From positions 248,001-312,000 of the forward strand of contig JAZARR010000187.1 of NCBI GenBank assembly GCA_037389465.1: a stretch of 64,000 nucleotides of DNA, in the 5' to 3' direction. The position numbers and the translations under genes are program-made. The stretch comes from Baylisascaris procyonis (lineage: Eukaryota > Nematoda > Chromadorea > Rhabditida > Ascarididae). The notes below the pieces were generated by a model. It saw only the letters and a program-made list of their open reading frames with translations. It was not told the DNA's origin and did not search any database. Shown here in pieces: positions 36,601-48,606 of this stretch (positions within the stretch are counted from its first letter, which is position 1; the number at the start of each line of letters is the position of its first letter).

Positions 36601-39600
36601 CTACGATGGATTACTCCAACTACGTATCCCTCTCACATTTTTTGGATTACTCTTAATTATCGCTAGCTGTCGATTGCCGACTTTTGCAGTGTTTCGATTT
36701 GAAAATTGCATGAGAAAATATCTGCGAAATTCCTTATGAATACACATATAAATAAAGAAATTAAGTGTTGAATAGAAACAATTTGATATGATAATTATAT
36801 ATAATATTATACCACGAACATGTTTTGATAACCTAATGATAATAGCCGTTAAATAAGTTATATTCGGTAAACACCAAAAAATGATATATGCTATTACAAC
36901 AGCGGATAATGTTGTCATTAAATTACGTTCCGATTTATTTGAAGCACTTGATGTGACACGCCAACGTACGAGTAAAATCACATAAAAATAAATACCTGTA
37001 AATATCTTCTTTATTTATCAAATTATTGCAATAGCCAACAAACATTGAGATTAATGAAACCTCCTAAAATTGTTTTTTTGATCACATATATAGGAAAAAA
37101 TTTCTGGAAGTTGACTAAACTTTAAATGATTTTATGATGGAAATGAGAAATAATTATGATTTATTAGAAGATTTCATATGATTTTTAAAACGAGGATATC
37201 GAAAAAATTGCGCCCGAAATTTGTTGAAAAATTTGAGAGGAAAATTGCAACTGAAAAGTTTTTTTGTGCGTTAATATTTCCGTTTCAGTTTCAAATAAAT
37301 GCATAAATTATCTCATCGGAGGATTCAGCAGAATTATTTTAACTGTTGACTCAGACGCTAATCTTGTTCACTGCATTCTACAGAGTCTCAATGATCTTTG
37401 ATAATGACGTAAAATGCATTAAAAATTTGTTATATTTTTGTATTTCAATTGCAGCTTATGGAAATAATGGATCAATGTGATTTATGTACACAGAAACTTA
37501 TTTAATTATTAGTATTATATGCACCAAATTTTGTTCACTGCTTCATCAATTGAAACTATCCCACAGACAAATAGACAGACAGACAGACACATACACAGGT
37601 ACCCAGAAATGATGCACTTACAATGGCTTCTTAAAAACGAGTTTGCCAAAGTACCTAAAACTTCTATCGAACTAAGCGAGAATTATCCACTATTGAAATT
37701 CATTAACAAGATTTTAATTAAATGAATAAATTAAGCAAAAGTTAAGCAGCTACCGCAGATAATCAATGCAAGTCCAGAGGCGAATATAATGAAATAAATA
37801 GAGTAGAAATGATTCCAGTGTGAGCCTGAAACTAATACTACCAATATCCTTGAAATTAATTATAGGGATTATATGAGACCAATAATTTAAGAAGCTTCGA
37901 TAAAGATAAAACATCAGTCTACCTGTCCCTATCTATTCACCTGTCTTTTAACTACTTAATTAGAAAAAGCCATCATTCCTCATTATTTTTCGCGAAGCAT
38001 TAAAAAGCACTTGTTTCTTATCCCTCCCCCCTCCAGGTCTTTCGATCCTTTTTCTTCTATAACCTCAGAACGCGATTGAAAGATGGGTAGTGGGTACAAT
38101 TTTGTGGTAAAAACACTTCAATAAACATTTTTTCATTGTTTTATAAATTGAAAAGACCGCTCATAGTTCAGCTTCGAACAATAACACATTGAAATAGGTA
38201 CAAATTTTTGGCATGAGAAATTGAAGTTTTCAGCTCGGGTTTGAAAAGAAAATTGCAAAAAGAATTACGCCCCAGCTCTCCCCTTCCCCTTCCCTGCTTT
38301 TCCAATCCCTCTCCAATGGAGGACACGCGTTAAACCGCCCTATACTCTTGCACCTCTCACCTCTTTCTCAAAAGACCTTATCCATATTTCGTCATGCCAT
38401 AATCAAGTAAAGAATCTTTTAATGCAATACTCTGGAAAAAGGATATGAAAACTTCTTAACCTGTGGTACAGTGGACCGTTTGATCACCATAAGGAAATCC
38501 GATAAACATAGCGCCAGTGCCTAGGATTGACCACATCACCGAGAAAGCAAAATAAACCAGTGAGGAACGTCCGACACTCTTAAATACACGTTATCCGACC
38601 TGTTTGGTTTGATAACAATAATAAACGAAATAGTGTGCATATATCGCACTGTACAAGTTCTTTTTTTTTGCGAATATTTCCACGTATCGGTGGGATTTTT
38701 TGATACCTGTATGTGAGAGGTACTATGTCAAGGTCGGAAAAAAACAGGATAAAGGACCACCTATGATGCGAACCCCGTCTATTAACAAGCTTTTTAGCAA
38801 TCTTTTCATTTTCGAATATCATAAAGCTTAGTAGTCTAAATTCTCCTGCACAAACGTTTCATTTCCAGATAATGAATTCATGAATGCTAGTTGTATCGAA
38901 AGGGAGATAACGATCTGATATGCCGGCTTGTACGTTAAATTATTGCGCAATAACTTTCACGCTGTGGTAAATCCGGTGAACCTGGTAAGGATAACTTATT
39001 AGATCGGTTTACACAATAAGGTAGGTACCATAGCATAATATTTCGAAAAATGGATACGTAATTATGCAATATTGTTCCAAAAAATGTAACAAATTTAATA
39101 GCTTTTTGGTTGGAATCGTTTATTCGCTAACATTAGTTCGAGAACTTCGTAATTTAGCAGTGCTAGAATCTGCCTTCTCATGCTTATTACAATTTATTAC
39201 AAACAAATATCAATAGTGATTGCATTTCACAGCGATATTTACACAAACACAAATGCACTTATTCTACATTACTAGTGAATTATAGCATTCGAGTTATGCA
39301 ATTATCCTTTGGTTGAAAAATCCCGATGATCGATGAACGGAATATAATCAGACAAGCTTAGGACATCTAGCGAAGATTTAGCACTCACTCACCTATTCAA
39401 ACCTCAGCAGATAGGCAGATCTCCTCATAAAGAGACATCGTTTATCTATCATTAGATGAAATATCTGATTAAGTCATATGTAAAAAAATCAAATTTTCCA
39501 ATCGCTAAAAATATTTTAGCAATTATTTAAATCTAATACACTCTCATTAATGAAAAGAAATTTTATTGAAATATCTCAATAAATAAAATTTACCAGTTTA

Positions 39601-42600
39601 CGATACTGTATAGGAAATTTCACACAGAAGAGTCGTTCGATTGCAATACCAAGCATTGTTATCTGATCAATATGAGCACTAAAAATGGTCGGTGCACCAA
39701 CTGCCATACATAAAGCCGCATCAAAAATTGTGCAACCGGATGTAAGTTGGATCTCATTTATTACGAAACGTATAATTAACGATACACCTGAAAATGAATT
39801 ATAATTAAAGATATACCTCAAAATGAATAGGTAAAGAACAAAATAGAGTAAAAATTCATATAACTGTTCACGTATAAAGTTTCAATAACGAACCAACTAA
39901 ACGATGAAACGATATTACGCCCCTCCTGACCCAGGCAGAGGTTGAACCTGTGCAATATTTGATAGATTCAATTTAATTCAATACGACCCCATTCAGTGTA
40001 TTCGTTATGCTACTTTAGCCAACAAATCCCATAGCAATTACTATTTTTGAAGGAACTGAACTCCCCATTACTAGACAGGGTTAGGAGTTTGATTTAGAAA
40101 CGGGCGCAGAATTCGACAAACATTACAAAACTCTCTTGCGCAGGCGGGGGTCGAACCTAGGTACTATTTCATAACGCTGCTTTAGCGCACAAACTTCATA
40201 GGAATTGCAACCGATCTTTGAGGGAACCAAGAAGGGTTTGGACTCTGATTGAAAAGCCGGCGCAGAATTACACGAACCTTACAAAACCCGCTGACCCAAG
40301 CGTGCGCCGAACCCGGGACCCCATAATTAGGCGCCGAACATCTTACCCGCTATGCCACGCACGCCAACTCTGTTTGCGCGTGTGAATAGCTAAAGTTTGA
40401 AGCTTGCGTGCTATGTGTTGGTTCACCAGGAACATAGAGCTGTCTTTCTTCGTTTAGCATTCTTTTTTCACCAAAGACTTTGAATATCATGCTAATTCTT
40501 ACTTCAGTTTCCGTTCAGCTTTGCGTCATTTTCCGTTCAAGGAACTGAATTTGAAGCTGAAGCAAGAGAATGAGGCATCTAAACGAAGCAAGATCAAGTT
40601 CAAGCTGAAGTTAGATACTAAACTTGAAGCTGGAACAAGAAAATGAAGCATCTGAATCCAACGAAATCAGCTCAAGCTGAAGTTAGATACTGAGGCTGAG
40701 GTTAAGGCAAGAAATAGAAGCATCTAAACGAAGTAAGAAATCAAAAGAAACGCATCGACAAATCATCGATCACAAGAATAACATCACAGTTATTTATTTA
40801 TCGATCGAATAAAATCATCGAGCAACATGGCCGCCCGCTAGTCAACACACATCTCCATAACGGCAATGAACGCAAATATTGTTTCATTAGCTGATGATTT
40901 ACCACTATGTGGGCAACACATGCGCAAACATCGACTACCGTGATGAGTGGATAAAGGCCTAATATAGATAATACAGATGTGGACTACCTGTCCACTTTTA
41001 ACTCTTCACCTGAACGCCCTTTTCACCATGGGGAATTTTAGTACTAATTGTAAAGTACAGGCTAATTTTACTCCCGATTATAAGGTATAGGTTAAATTTA
41101 GTTCCAGTTATAGCTGAGACCGGATTTAATCAAGACTCCGGTTTTACGACGTTATCAGCAGGAAAAGATAGCAGAATCGAAAGGCACAAAAAGCCGCAGG
41201 AACTTGAACCCCAAAAGCGTGGAAGCTAGAGTCCAAAGGTTTGGGGTGATAGCTTATGTGGAGAAGTGTTCCCGCCTTAGCAGTGAAAGATCGCCGTTCG
41301 AATGCACACTGCTCGTCGTACTTCCCGCTTCTTTCCCTCTAAATGACACCATAAGTAATCATCAAGGACATATGCGCCACTAGGCCTTTTTATATGAATT
41401 CATTCCCGGAATCCACCTCCCGCTGCGACATTTGCGCCGTGGAAAAAAATGAAAATGCGATGATAAACAAAGAAAAAGTTTTTTTCGTAAATAAAACATA
41501 ATCAGAGAGTTTTAAAAAAACGAATATAATTAAGAAAAGAAAGGAGAGAGCAAGAAACAGATTGAAAGGGAGGGATAAAAGATGAAATAAAATAGCAAAA
41601 AAAAAATTCACCTTAATTCCGTTTTTCTTCAATCTCAACAATTATATTGGAAACATTTCAATTGACTAAATGAATAGCTAATTACGTGAAAGGGATATCA
41701 TCACATCACATAAGTGAACAGAATATCTGCCATAATTCCCCATGATGGTTATATTCGATAAATAGATATTCATTATCGAAAGAAAGAAAAATAAATCTTT
41801 TCAAAGAGATCTTTTGGGCTAAATGATCGTATTTTCAAATCGTATGCTGTAAAGGTCATAATCTGTTAAATTTATGTTCACAATGACTGAAAACCAATGG
41901 TAACGCTATTCCAGAGATGAACAATTCTGAGAAGACTCATGAGCCACCAGAGGTCGAGCCTATATACTACTTCTATGAGCTGCTTCAGCCCACAAACCTC
42001 ATAGCAATTGCAACGGATTTTTGAAGGAACTGAACTCCCCATTGCTAGACAGGGTTAGGACTCTGATAAAAGCGGGCGCAGAATTCGACAAACCTTACAA
42101 AACTCCCTTACGCAGGTGGGGGTCGAACCTAGGTACTATTTCGCAACGCTGCTTTCGCTCAGAAGTCTCATAGCACTTACAGCCGGCCTAGAGTGAACTA
42201 GACAGGGTGAGGAGTTTGATTTAGAAACGAGCGCAGAATTCGACAAACCTCACAAAACTCGCTGACGCAGGCGTGGGTCGAACCTAGGCACTATTTCATA
42301 ACGCCGCTTTAGCCCACAAACCTCATACGAATTGCAACGCGAATTAGGCAGGGTTAGGAGTTTGATTGAGAAACGGGCTCAGAATTCCCCAAGCCTTACA
42401 AAACTCGCTCACGCAGGCGTCGGCCGAACCCGCGACCCTTTGGCTACGAGCCCGTCACCTTACCCACTAATCCACACTGCCACGCACGCCAACTCTGTTT
42501 GCGTGTGCGAATAGCTAAAGTTTGAAGAATGCGTGCTATGTGTTGGTTTACCAGGAGCATAAAGCTGTTTTTCTTCGTTTAGTATTCTTTTTTTCACCAA

Positions 42601-43209
42601 AGACTTTGAATATCATGCTTATTCTTACTTCATTTTCGGTTCAGCTTTGCGTCATATCTTCTTCACTTCCCTCGTCCACTTTACCCCTCACTTCTCTTTT
42701 CCATAGCTGGAAAACGAGTTACGAAAATGAGTCAATAGAGGTACATAAATAATATTCATGTCTCTTATCGCCGTTGTACTGTATGCGAGATGCAGGTTGT
42801 ACTGTAAGCAGTTCGTTAGTTAAATAAATAGATAAACAAATCGAACGCTTTATTTTTGCATGCGGCAACCGCAAACGCCATACGGTAATGTTTTCATTTC
42901 AGTGTGGTGTAGTAAAGTGCAAGATTTCAATACACATGAAGCTGACTTGTCCTTATCAAGGCATAGTAGATCTCCTAAAATCCATCGTCGATTCGCATTT
43001 TGAAAGGAGTTAAATCGAATTTCTATCTTACCCATAAGTAAATCAGCGAAAGCCAATTGAGCAATAAGTAAATTCGAAGCATTATTTCGCAACGCCGAAT
43101 ATCGAAAAATAACAATTACAATGAGAATATTGCCAGCTATTGCCAATGTGGCAGCCGGTATACGAATGAAACGAACAAAACTGTTCAATATTTCCGCATC
43201 CATGGCCAT
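36601..43209 (-). CDS. Seven-transmembrane receptor, srsx-like, copy 1
   Basis: Exons 43209-43032, 39787-39594, 38578-38461, 37825-37754 and 36995-36601, with phases 1,0,1,1, give 318 aa (316 from a second ATG at 43203, which aligns with the start of copy 2). All seven segments are visible: segment 1 with [11 protein letters not shown], segment 2 with LAFADL, segment 3 starting at DAALCMAVG and ending in [16 protein letters not shown] (ERL in place of DRY, then the srsx-like FPxxYR), segment 4 after [10 protein letters not shown], an extracellular Cys (VHCTTG) to pair with segment 3, segment 5, segment 6 with FWCLP, and segment 7 ending [16 protein letters not shown]. Likely a chemosensory or peptide receptor of nerve cells; the ligand is unknown. 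Intron 1 is 3.2 kb and holds two composite tRNA-like repeats. The first ATG directly follows a tag acceptor. Exon 3 uses an unusual AAG acceptor, shared with copy 2. The C-terminal tail is about 30 residues shorter than in copy 2. Confidence 0.82.
39910..40530 (-). mobile_element. Composite tRNA-like repeat, copy R1
   Basis: Built of two or three diverged subunits, each containing a B-box-like GGTCGAACC motif and TTACAAAACTC. Next comes a tRNA-like segment (minus 40364-40300), with ends GCGTGCG/CGCACGC that pair perfectly and an A-box-like TGGCATAGCGGG. A conserved tail follows (GTGCTATGTGTTGGTT, ACCAGGAACATA, CTTCGTTTAG, GACTTTGAATATCATGC). It lies in intron 1 of receptor copy 1. An unnamed SINE-like element is the best description. 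Confidence 0.65.
40553..40740. repeat. Tandem repeat of about 70 bp, 2.7 copies
   Basis: Units start at about 40553, 40625 and 40692, with shared GAAGCTGAAGCAAGA, GAAGCATCTAAACGAAG and CAAGCTGAAGTTAGATACT. It abuts the tail of repeat R1. Confidence 0.8.
41250..41305 (+). other. tRNA-like segment with A-box and B-box motifs
   Basis: TAGCTTATGTGG (41250-41261) fits the tRNA A box except at one position, and CGTTCGAATGC (41295-41305) is close to the B box. They are correctly ordered and spaced. Stems do not pair well enough for a working tRNA, so a tRNA-derived repeat or relic is more likely. Confidence 0.4.
41945..42655 (-). mobile_element. Composite tRNA-like repeat, copy R2
   Basis: Same order of parts as R1: three subunits with GGTCGAACC-type motifs and CTGCTTTAGCCCACAAACC, a tRNA-like segment (minus, about 42490-42418, with GGGTTCGGCC), then the shared tail GTGCTATGTGTTGGTTTACC to GCTTTGCGTCAT. 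Also in intron 1 of receptor copy 1, 1.4 kb from R1. Confidence 0.65.
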
Positions 43210-43297
43210 CTACAAATTCGTTAGGTTATAAAACCGGATAAATTTATGCAAAGTTGCACACGCTTATTACCGTATATCAAGGAATTTTTCAAGGTTG

Positions 43298-43447
43298 ATT
43301 CGTTGTTTTCTAAGAAGTTGAAAAATTTGAACTAAGTTGCGCGAATCCCTTTGCCTGTCAAATGGTGTCATTAATGATGCTTCGCACGGTAACGTATTAG
43401 GCCTTATGTTACTCCTAGTGTATTTGAACGACATCATGGATGGTTGA
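43298..43447 (+). pseudogene. LINE reverse-transcriptase fragment, decayed
   Basis: One plus-strand frame reads IRCFLRS, two stops, TKLRESLCLSNGVINDASHG, then NVLGLMLLLVYLNDI. This lines up with the reverse-transcriptase core of non-LTR retrotransposons, whose usual form is SGVPQGSVLGPLLFLxYxND preceded by a FLxxRxQ-type stretch. Here PQG has become SHG and stops are present, so it is dead. It lies 90 bases upstream of the first coding exon of receptor copy 1. The rest of the element was not found. Confidence 0.6.
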
Positions 43448-44493
43448 ACCAATATTTGTAGGCTTCCTATCGATGATTAGAAGATTTAAAGATCGATCAG
43501 TGGTATTCTTATAGATTTGTTAATGATTTCTCTGATATCAAACTTGATCCAATATTCTTTTATTCCGAACACGCAATTTGTCACGAACTCACAATTCCAG
43601 TTGTTTCCGTGAGTTTCAATCATAAATCCAGTTTTTAATTTCCTCCCCCTCTCGAGTTATTAAGATTTGGAATAAACTTCTTACTGATATATACTTCACT
43701 TACTTTAATCAGCACAACATTCACCGTTTAGTATTAGTTACTGCGCAATCGCCTTTAAAAGCGTTGCAACCAGACTCTTTGACTTCGTCCTACGGAGGTA
43801 TTCCGATGGAATATCAGTGAGAAGAGGTTGAAAATGCCGCTCAATAAATTGAAACTCTAATTGAGAGATAAATTTCTTCACAACAAAATTTAATCGTTGA
43901 TGCGGCGGTTTGATCGTTGATCGCTAGATAAAAACCTATCAGGTATGCAAAATCGGCTAATGTGGCAATCCAGAGGCTTTAAGCAATATGAACGAACATG
44001 CGAACATCACACTAGGAATTTGTTATATTGACAACATTTGATTAATGAGCACATAGCAGCTTTCCAACGTTTTCGATTTCCTGGATGGATTTTTTTTTTT
44101 CAGCTTAGAGAGGTGTTTCTCATCTTAACCTGACTCGAAAATGAGAATCTCTTCTTCATAGAGGCATTCTTTCTAAGAATGATTCCGTATTTTTCTCAAG
44201 TTTCTCGAAAGCAACGGCTATATTCAATCCGACCACCTATTCAAAGAGACAAACAGATCCTATGTGAAGTGTTGGATAAATGTACAGCGATGTTGGTATT
44301 ACTGGTAAAGTTTTAAGTAGACGCATAATTCAACTGTTATATTATGTTGGTCCAGCAGCAGTTCTCTTACCTATTCCTAAACAAATATACCAAAGAATTT
44401 GCACGGCAGCTTAAACTTAACAACCTTTCTCCAAAGAGCGTATAGTTGTAGTAACTATGTCTCTTCGGTGTGCCGGCTATGTAAGCAAGTGTT
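43448..44493. other. Gene-free stretch
   Basis: Unique AT-rich sequence; nothing recognised. Confidence 0.4.
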
Positions 44494-44760
44494 ATGAATG
44501 AACCTGAGTCAACTAGGCGTACCGCTAGCCTGAGGGCACAAATATGTACGACACTGGAGCCGACTGAGTACTATCGTTATCAACGACATCAATGCTCAAA
44601 AAGCACAGGGTACGCAAAACGAATGAGTGATAGCAACGGAAATTGGAAGCGATTAAAGCACAAGATCAAAGGATATAATTGTCTCGTGCCCATCAAATGG
44701 GATAAACAAAAGCGGAACAAGATGTGGGAATATTTCGAAGCTTACAAAGCGAAGGATTAA
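44494..44760 (+). CDS. Unrecognised 88-codon charged frame
   Basis: ATG at 44494 to TAA at 44760, with an in-frame TAA just upstream. Composition is unlike its surroundings (higher GC). The protein is basic and hydrophilic, with HKIKGYNCLVP, IKWDKQKRNKMWEYF and a KAKD end. No signal peptide, membrane segment or known motif was seen. It could be a small single-exon gene, one exon of a larger gene or a transposon remnant. A short tandem repeat begins 50 bases after the stop. Confidence 0.35.
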   Translation: MNEPESTRRTASLRAQICTTLEPTEYYRYQRHQCSKSTGYAKRMSDSNGNWKRLKHKIKGYNCLVPIKWDKQKRNKMWEYFEAYKAKD

Positions 44761-44810
44761 TCACTAACAATGGGCAAAAAAATAGTGATTAGCCGCATTG
44801 AAGAATGTAG

Positions 44811-44955
44811 AAAAGAATTAGCATTCACGAGTTGATGCACCGTGGGAAGGAATTGGCATTCACGAGATTATTGTACAATGTGGGAAGGAATTAGTATTCA
44901 CGAGTTTGTACAATATGGGAAGGAAAATATGGAAAGCATTCACGGGTTGTTGCAA
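44811..44955. repeat. Tandem repeat of 35-38 bp, about four copies
   Basis: Units are built on GGAATTAGCATTCACGAG followed by a variable part and TGTACAATGTGGGAA. The last unit is degenerate (GCATTCACGGGTTGTTGC). Confidence 0.8.
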
Positions 44956-47900
44956 AGCTTCAACCAGCCGCATGATCGATCATTTTTAAACTCCTTGCAC
45001 GAAAAATGTAAATTTCCATAAAACAAGCAATAAGCATTCATATCAACGCTGCTATTTTGTATTAGTTTGATATTGCTCGCCGCAACTAAACAGTAACAAA
45101 ATTTGTTCAATGCTTTCTGAGAAAATTTGTTCAACTTTATCTTTGGTCTCCCTACCAGCTTCATTCGCAAATCGGGAGGATATGAGGCTTTTTAGTAAAT
45201 GAAGTATTAAGGGTGTTAACATTTTCATATTTTCAGGTAACGTTTGCCCAAATCAGGGAAGTGATCGACCATTCCCACAAATTTTCCTTCAAAAATTGGG
45301 GTGATACAGATAAAATACGATAATAAGTTCGAGTGACGGGAGATGAGCCAGTTTCTCTCGACTACGGCACTGATGTCTAGAGCATTCGATTTTTTTTTAG
45401 TGGAAACCGAAATTTGGTCTCCATCGGATGCATTTGACTGGTATCCGAATGAAATTTTAAAAATTCGGCCAGTAGCAATCGTATGTTAGCGATCAATCAC
45501 GGATGGAAACAAAATTTCATCGGTTATCATCGCTATCTATGAGGAGAATGGATACTCCATAGATCTCGCCCTATCTGTTACCTCTTAGGGGACAGATGAC
45601 TAATTCTGTTTTTTAGAGGAAACAACGATGAAAGACATCTTATAAAATACACTCCACTATAAAGTGATTCAAGGAAAATGGACTTAAGTTATAGCATAAA
45701 CGCCGAATTTGTTCGAAATTATTTGTTATGAATGATAAATTGAGACTCACTGAAATACATTACCGAGTAAATATTGGGTAAAGATTGGTATATGAGCACC
45801 TGAACCGACAAAAAAAAAACTAATTAGGCAGGCAAATAGGACGCGAAAAGCTTAGAAAGATGATACAAATTGTATATGAAGTTCTTTCGTAATCAAATAT
45901 TTTTATTCGAAAAAAAAAAATTGTTTGCATATTGATATAAGTTGTGAATATTTTTCGAGTGGAAATTTATTACGTTTATATGTACTTTTCAAAAAATTTT
46001 GATAATAAAATTGAGTGAATTTACATCGAAAATTTAATTTATTAACGTTGCTTACAAAAGTTTCTCGTGCTCAATGCAATTAGTCGGCTAAAGTTAACGT
46101 ATTCGAATAAACTGATTAGTGAAATTGATTTAAACTTACAACTTCCGAGTTGATTTTATGTGTAGAAAGTTTTATATTTATAAAGTTTATTTATAAAGTT
46201 TTATCTGGATATATTTTCAATAATATGAGCTTATTTTCTATTGAAATAGCGGATACCCACTATGAGCATCTTCAAAAAAAGAAGGAATCAGCTCTTTAAG
46301 CAAGAGGGATGTGGTGAGAAGGGGATCGAGAGGAGGAGTGGGAACGAGCAGGGAGAGGGGAGGGTGGTAAAGAAAGATTCACTGCAAACATTCATCACTG
46401 CATGGATGAATTTCTTGTAATTTCTCAACTTCGCAGATTTATTGTAGTTTGCTGATAATGCATATAAGAGTTTCATAATGCATGCAAATTCCAACAAACA
46501 ACAACGTCTTCGGTAGCTCAATCTTCACCTCATTTGAATGGTTCCCTCAAAACACGCAACGAACGATCATAACATTTATGGCAATATGGCCGAGGAAAGG
46601 CCTTGCAACGCTTTGTAGCCAATATCCGCTTTGTGCTTATCCATGCTCATGATCGCCGAATTTCTCATGCTTTTCTTATTTATGAAACATTAATTTCACA
46701 ACAAAATTTTTTCACCGTCGTGAAATTCCATTTTGTCACCTTCGTGTGAAAATTTTTGAATCAATATCAAATGGGATGCGAAAATGCGCTTGATTGCATG
46801 GTACGATATGCGCCAATATATTTGGCAAACAAATCTAATAGTTGCTCAAATATTTGAATTTTTTTGGATATTTGTAAAATTATTGGATGCAAATTTTCAA
46901 AAGTCGAGGAAATATTTGCCCGATGAAATGCCACCAACAATAGCAATGAAAATAAATCTTTATTTCATGTAGTGAAAAATATCTATTGACATCTGTTGAG
47001 AATTATATAAGACAGATGAGAAAAATATCTGAGAATAGCAAATAAGCAATGCAAACTATAAAACAACAATTACATAAAAATATGCAAATTAAGAGTCTTT
47101 GGCAAATTCATGAGGATTCAGAATGGACTGATCGACGACTTAGGTGCTCATATCAACGTTCATTTCTCATGCACTGCAGTGGTGTATATCTGCGCGACAA
47201 GCTTGTTCGATATCCAATCAACATATTGCATTAGAAAACAATGAAAAAACTTTTATGAAAGTAATAATGCATCATATGACATTACTTTAAAAATTTCATT
47301 AAATCCCATTAGATCTCATTATGGTCATTTTTTCCATTAAAAACACTACAGTTGTATTTTACTCAACATGGAACTCATTACTTTTCACTTTATTCTACTT
47401 TTATTCTACTTTGACTCGGCTATTATCCATAACAATTTTTTATGCGTTTACTAAAATTTTTATAAAAGCTGATGCTGCCATTGCCCGTTGAAATCTTTCA
47501 TAGCAACCAAGCATCATTCTAAACTTCACCCAGTTCGTCTTAGGAAAATATTGTACTTTCAATGATTTTTCGCAACATAAAATAAAAAATTTAACGCAAT
47601 CATGTGTTATAACTCTGAGATCAGCACAGATAAATATAAAAATAAATCGGCAGAATAATAATCTTATAAGGTAGTATGAGGTCTTCAACTGTAATTTTAT
47701 ATGGGCCCTACTGCAATATGCTTTACTCTACTTGTCCCAGCGTAAAAAATTCTTGAATAAGTGCATTTACAGAATAGAACCCAGTTTTTATAATATAAGT
47801 TTGTCAGGTCGATAAAACTATCTCAGTAGTGAATTTTCGGAAATGTTAGCTCTCAATAGACAAAGAGGTTTTTGTGTTTTTACACATATTGCGGAGGGTC

Positions 47901-48606
47901 CGTTTACTTGTCCATCCGCATATTTCAACGATGGGCAAATAGGCGGATAACAACATTCCATTTCGAACGAAAGTTCTAATGCTTTTTCACTCTGCTGTGA
48001 AATCAGGAGCCGAATCTTTTAGAAGAGAGATGCCTCTTTTTTAGCATCGTAAGATCGACCTCCTAAATGTTGAGATCGCTGCCAAATTTTACAAAATGGG
48101 TCTTTAAAACACAAATAAAATACAAACTTAAAACATAAAACACAAAAACCATAGTGATCATCGCCTCCTTGTTGTTCTATGTGAAAGATCTTTTTATTCC
48201 CATTACGACGAGCGGTCACATATGTGCTCAGGTCTCCTTACATTTTCTAAATGTTGCTTTTCGAGGTTGCAAATGACGGAGACGAATTTTTCTATAAAAA
48301 ATTCCTAGCTTTGCCAGGGTGCTTTTAACTTCGGGCGGATTTCTATCCATGCGTCATTTTTCTAATCCCCAAGCACTGCGCGAAATATGCGATATGCTCG
48401 GCCCTACAAAATATTTCCCCCATTTGTTCCACCTCTAGTAGAAAAATTTCCCACATGTTTTCCAGAAGAACAAAATTTCCCAGAAAAATTTCCCATAACT
48501 CCATCTTGATCATAACAATACCAAGTGCAATAAAATAGCGTAATCTGTTTCTCTTCGAAATGCTAGATATTATCTCTAAAACTCTAGATACTTTTGACAA
48601 GAAATT
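44956..48606. other. Gene-free stretch between the two receptors
   Basis: AT-rich sequence with frames under 90 codons and no domain. It contains the 3' region of receptor copy 2. Confidence 0.45.

Noticed and set aside
40300..40364. Functional tRNA gene in R1
   Set aside because: The terminal stem pairs perfectly, but there is no proper T-stem or anticodon stem and it is only 65 bases long.
43267..43452. Minus-strand 61-codon frame upstream of receptor copy 1
   Set aside because: It is the antisense of the LINE reverse-transcriptase fragment.
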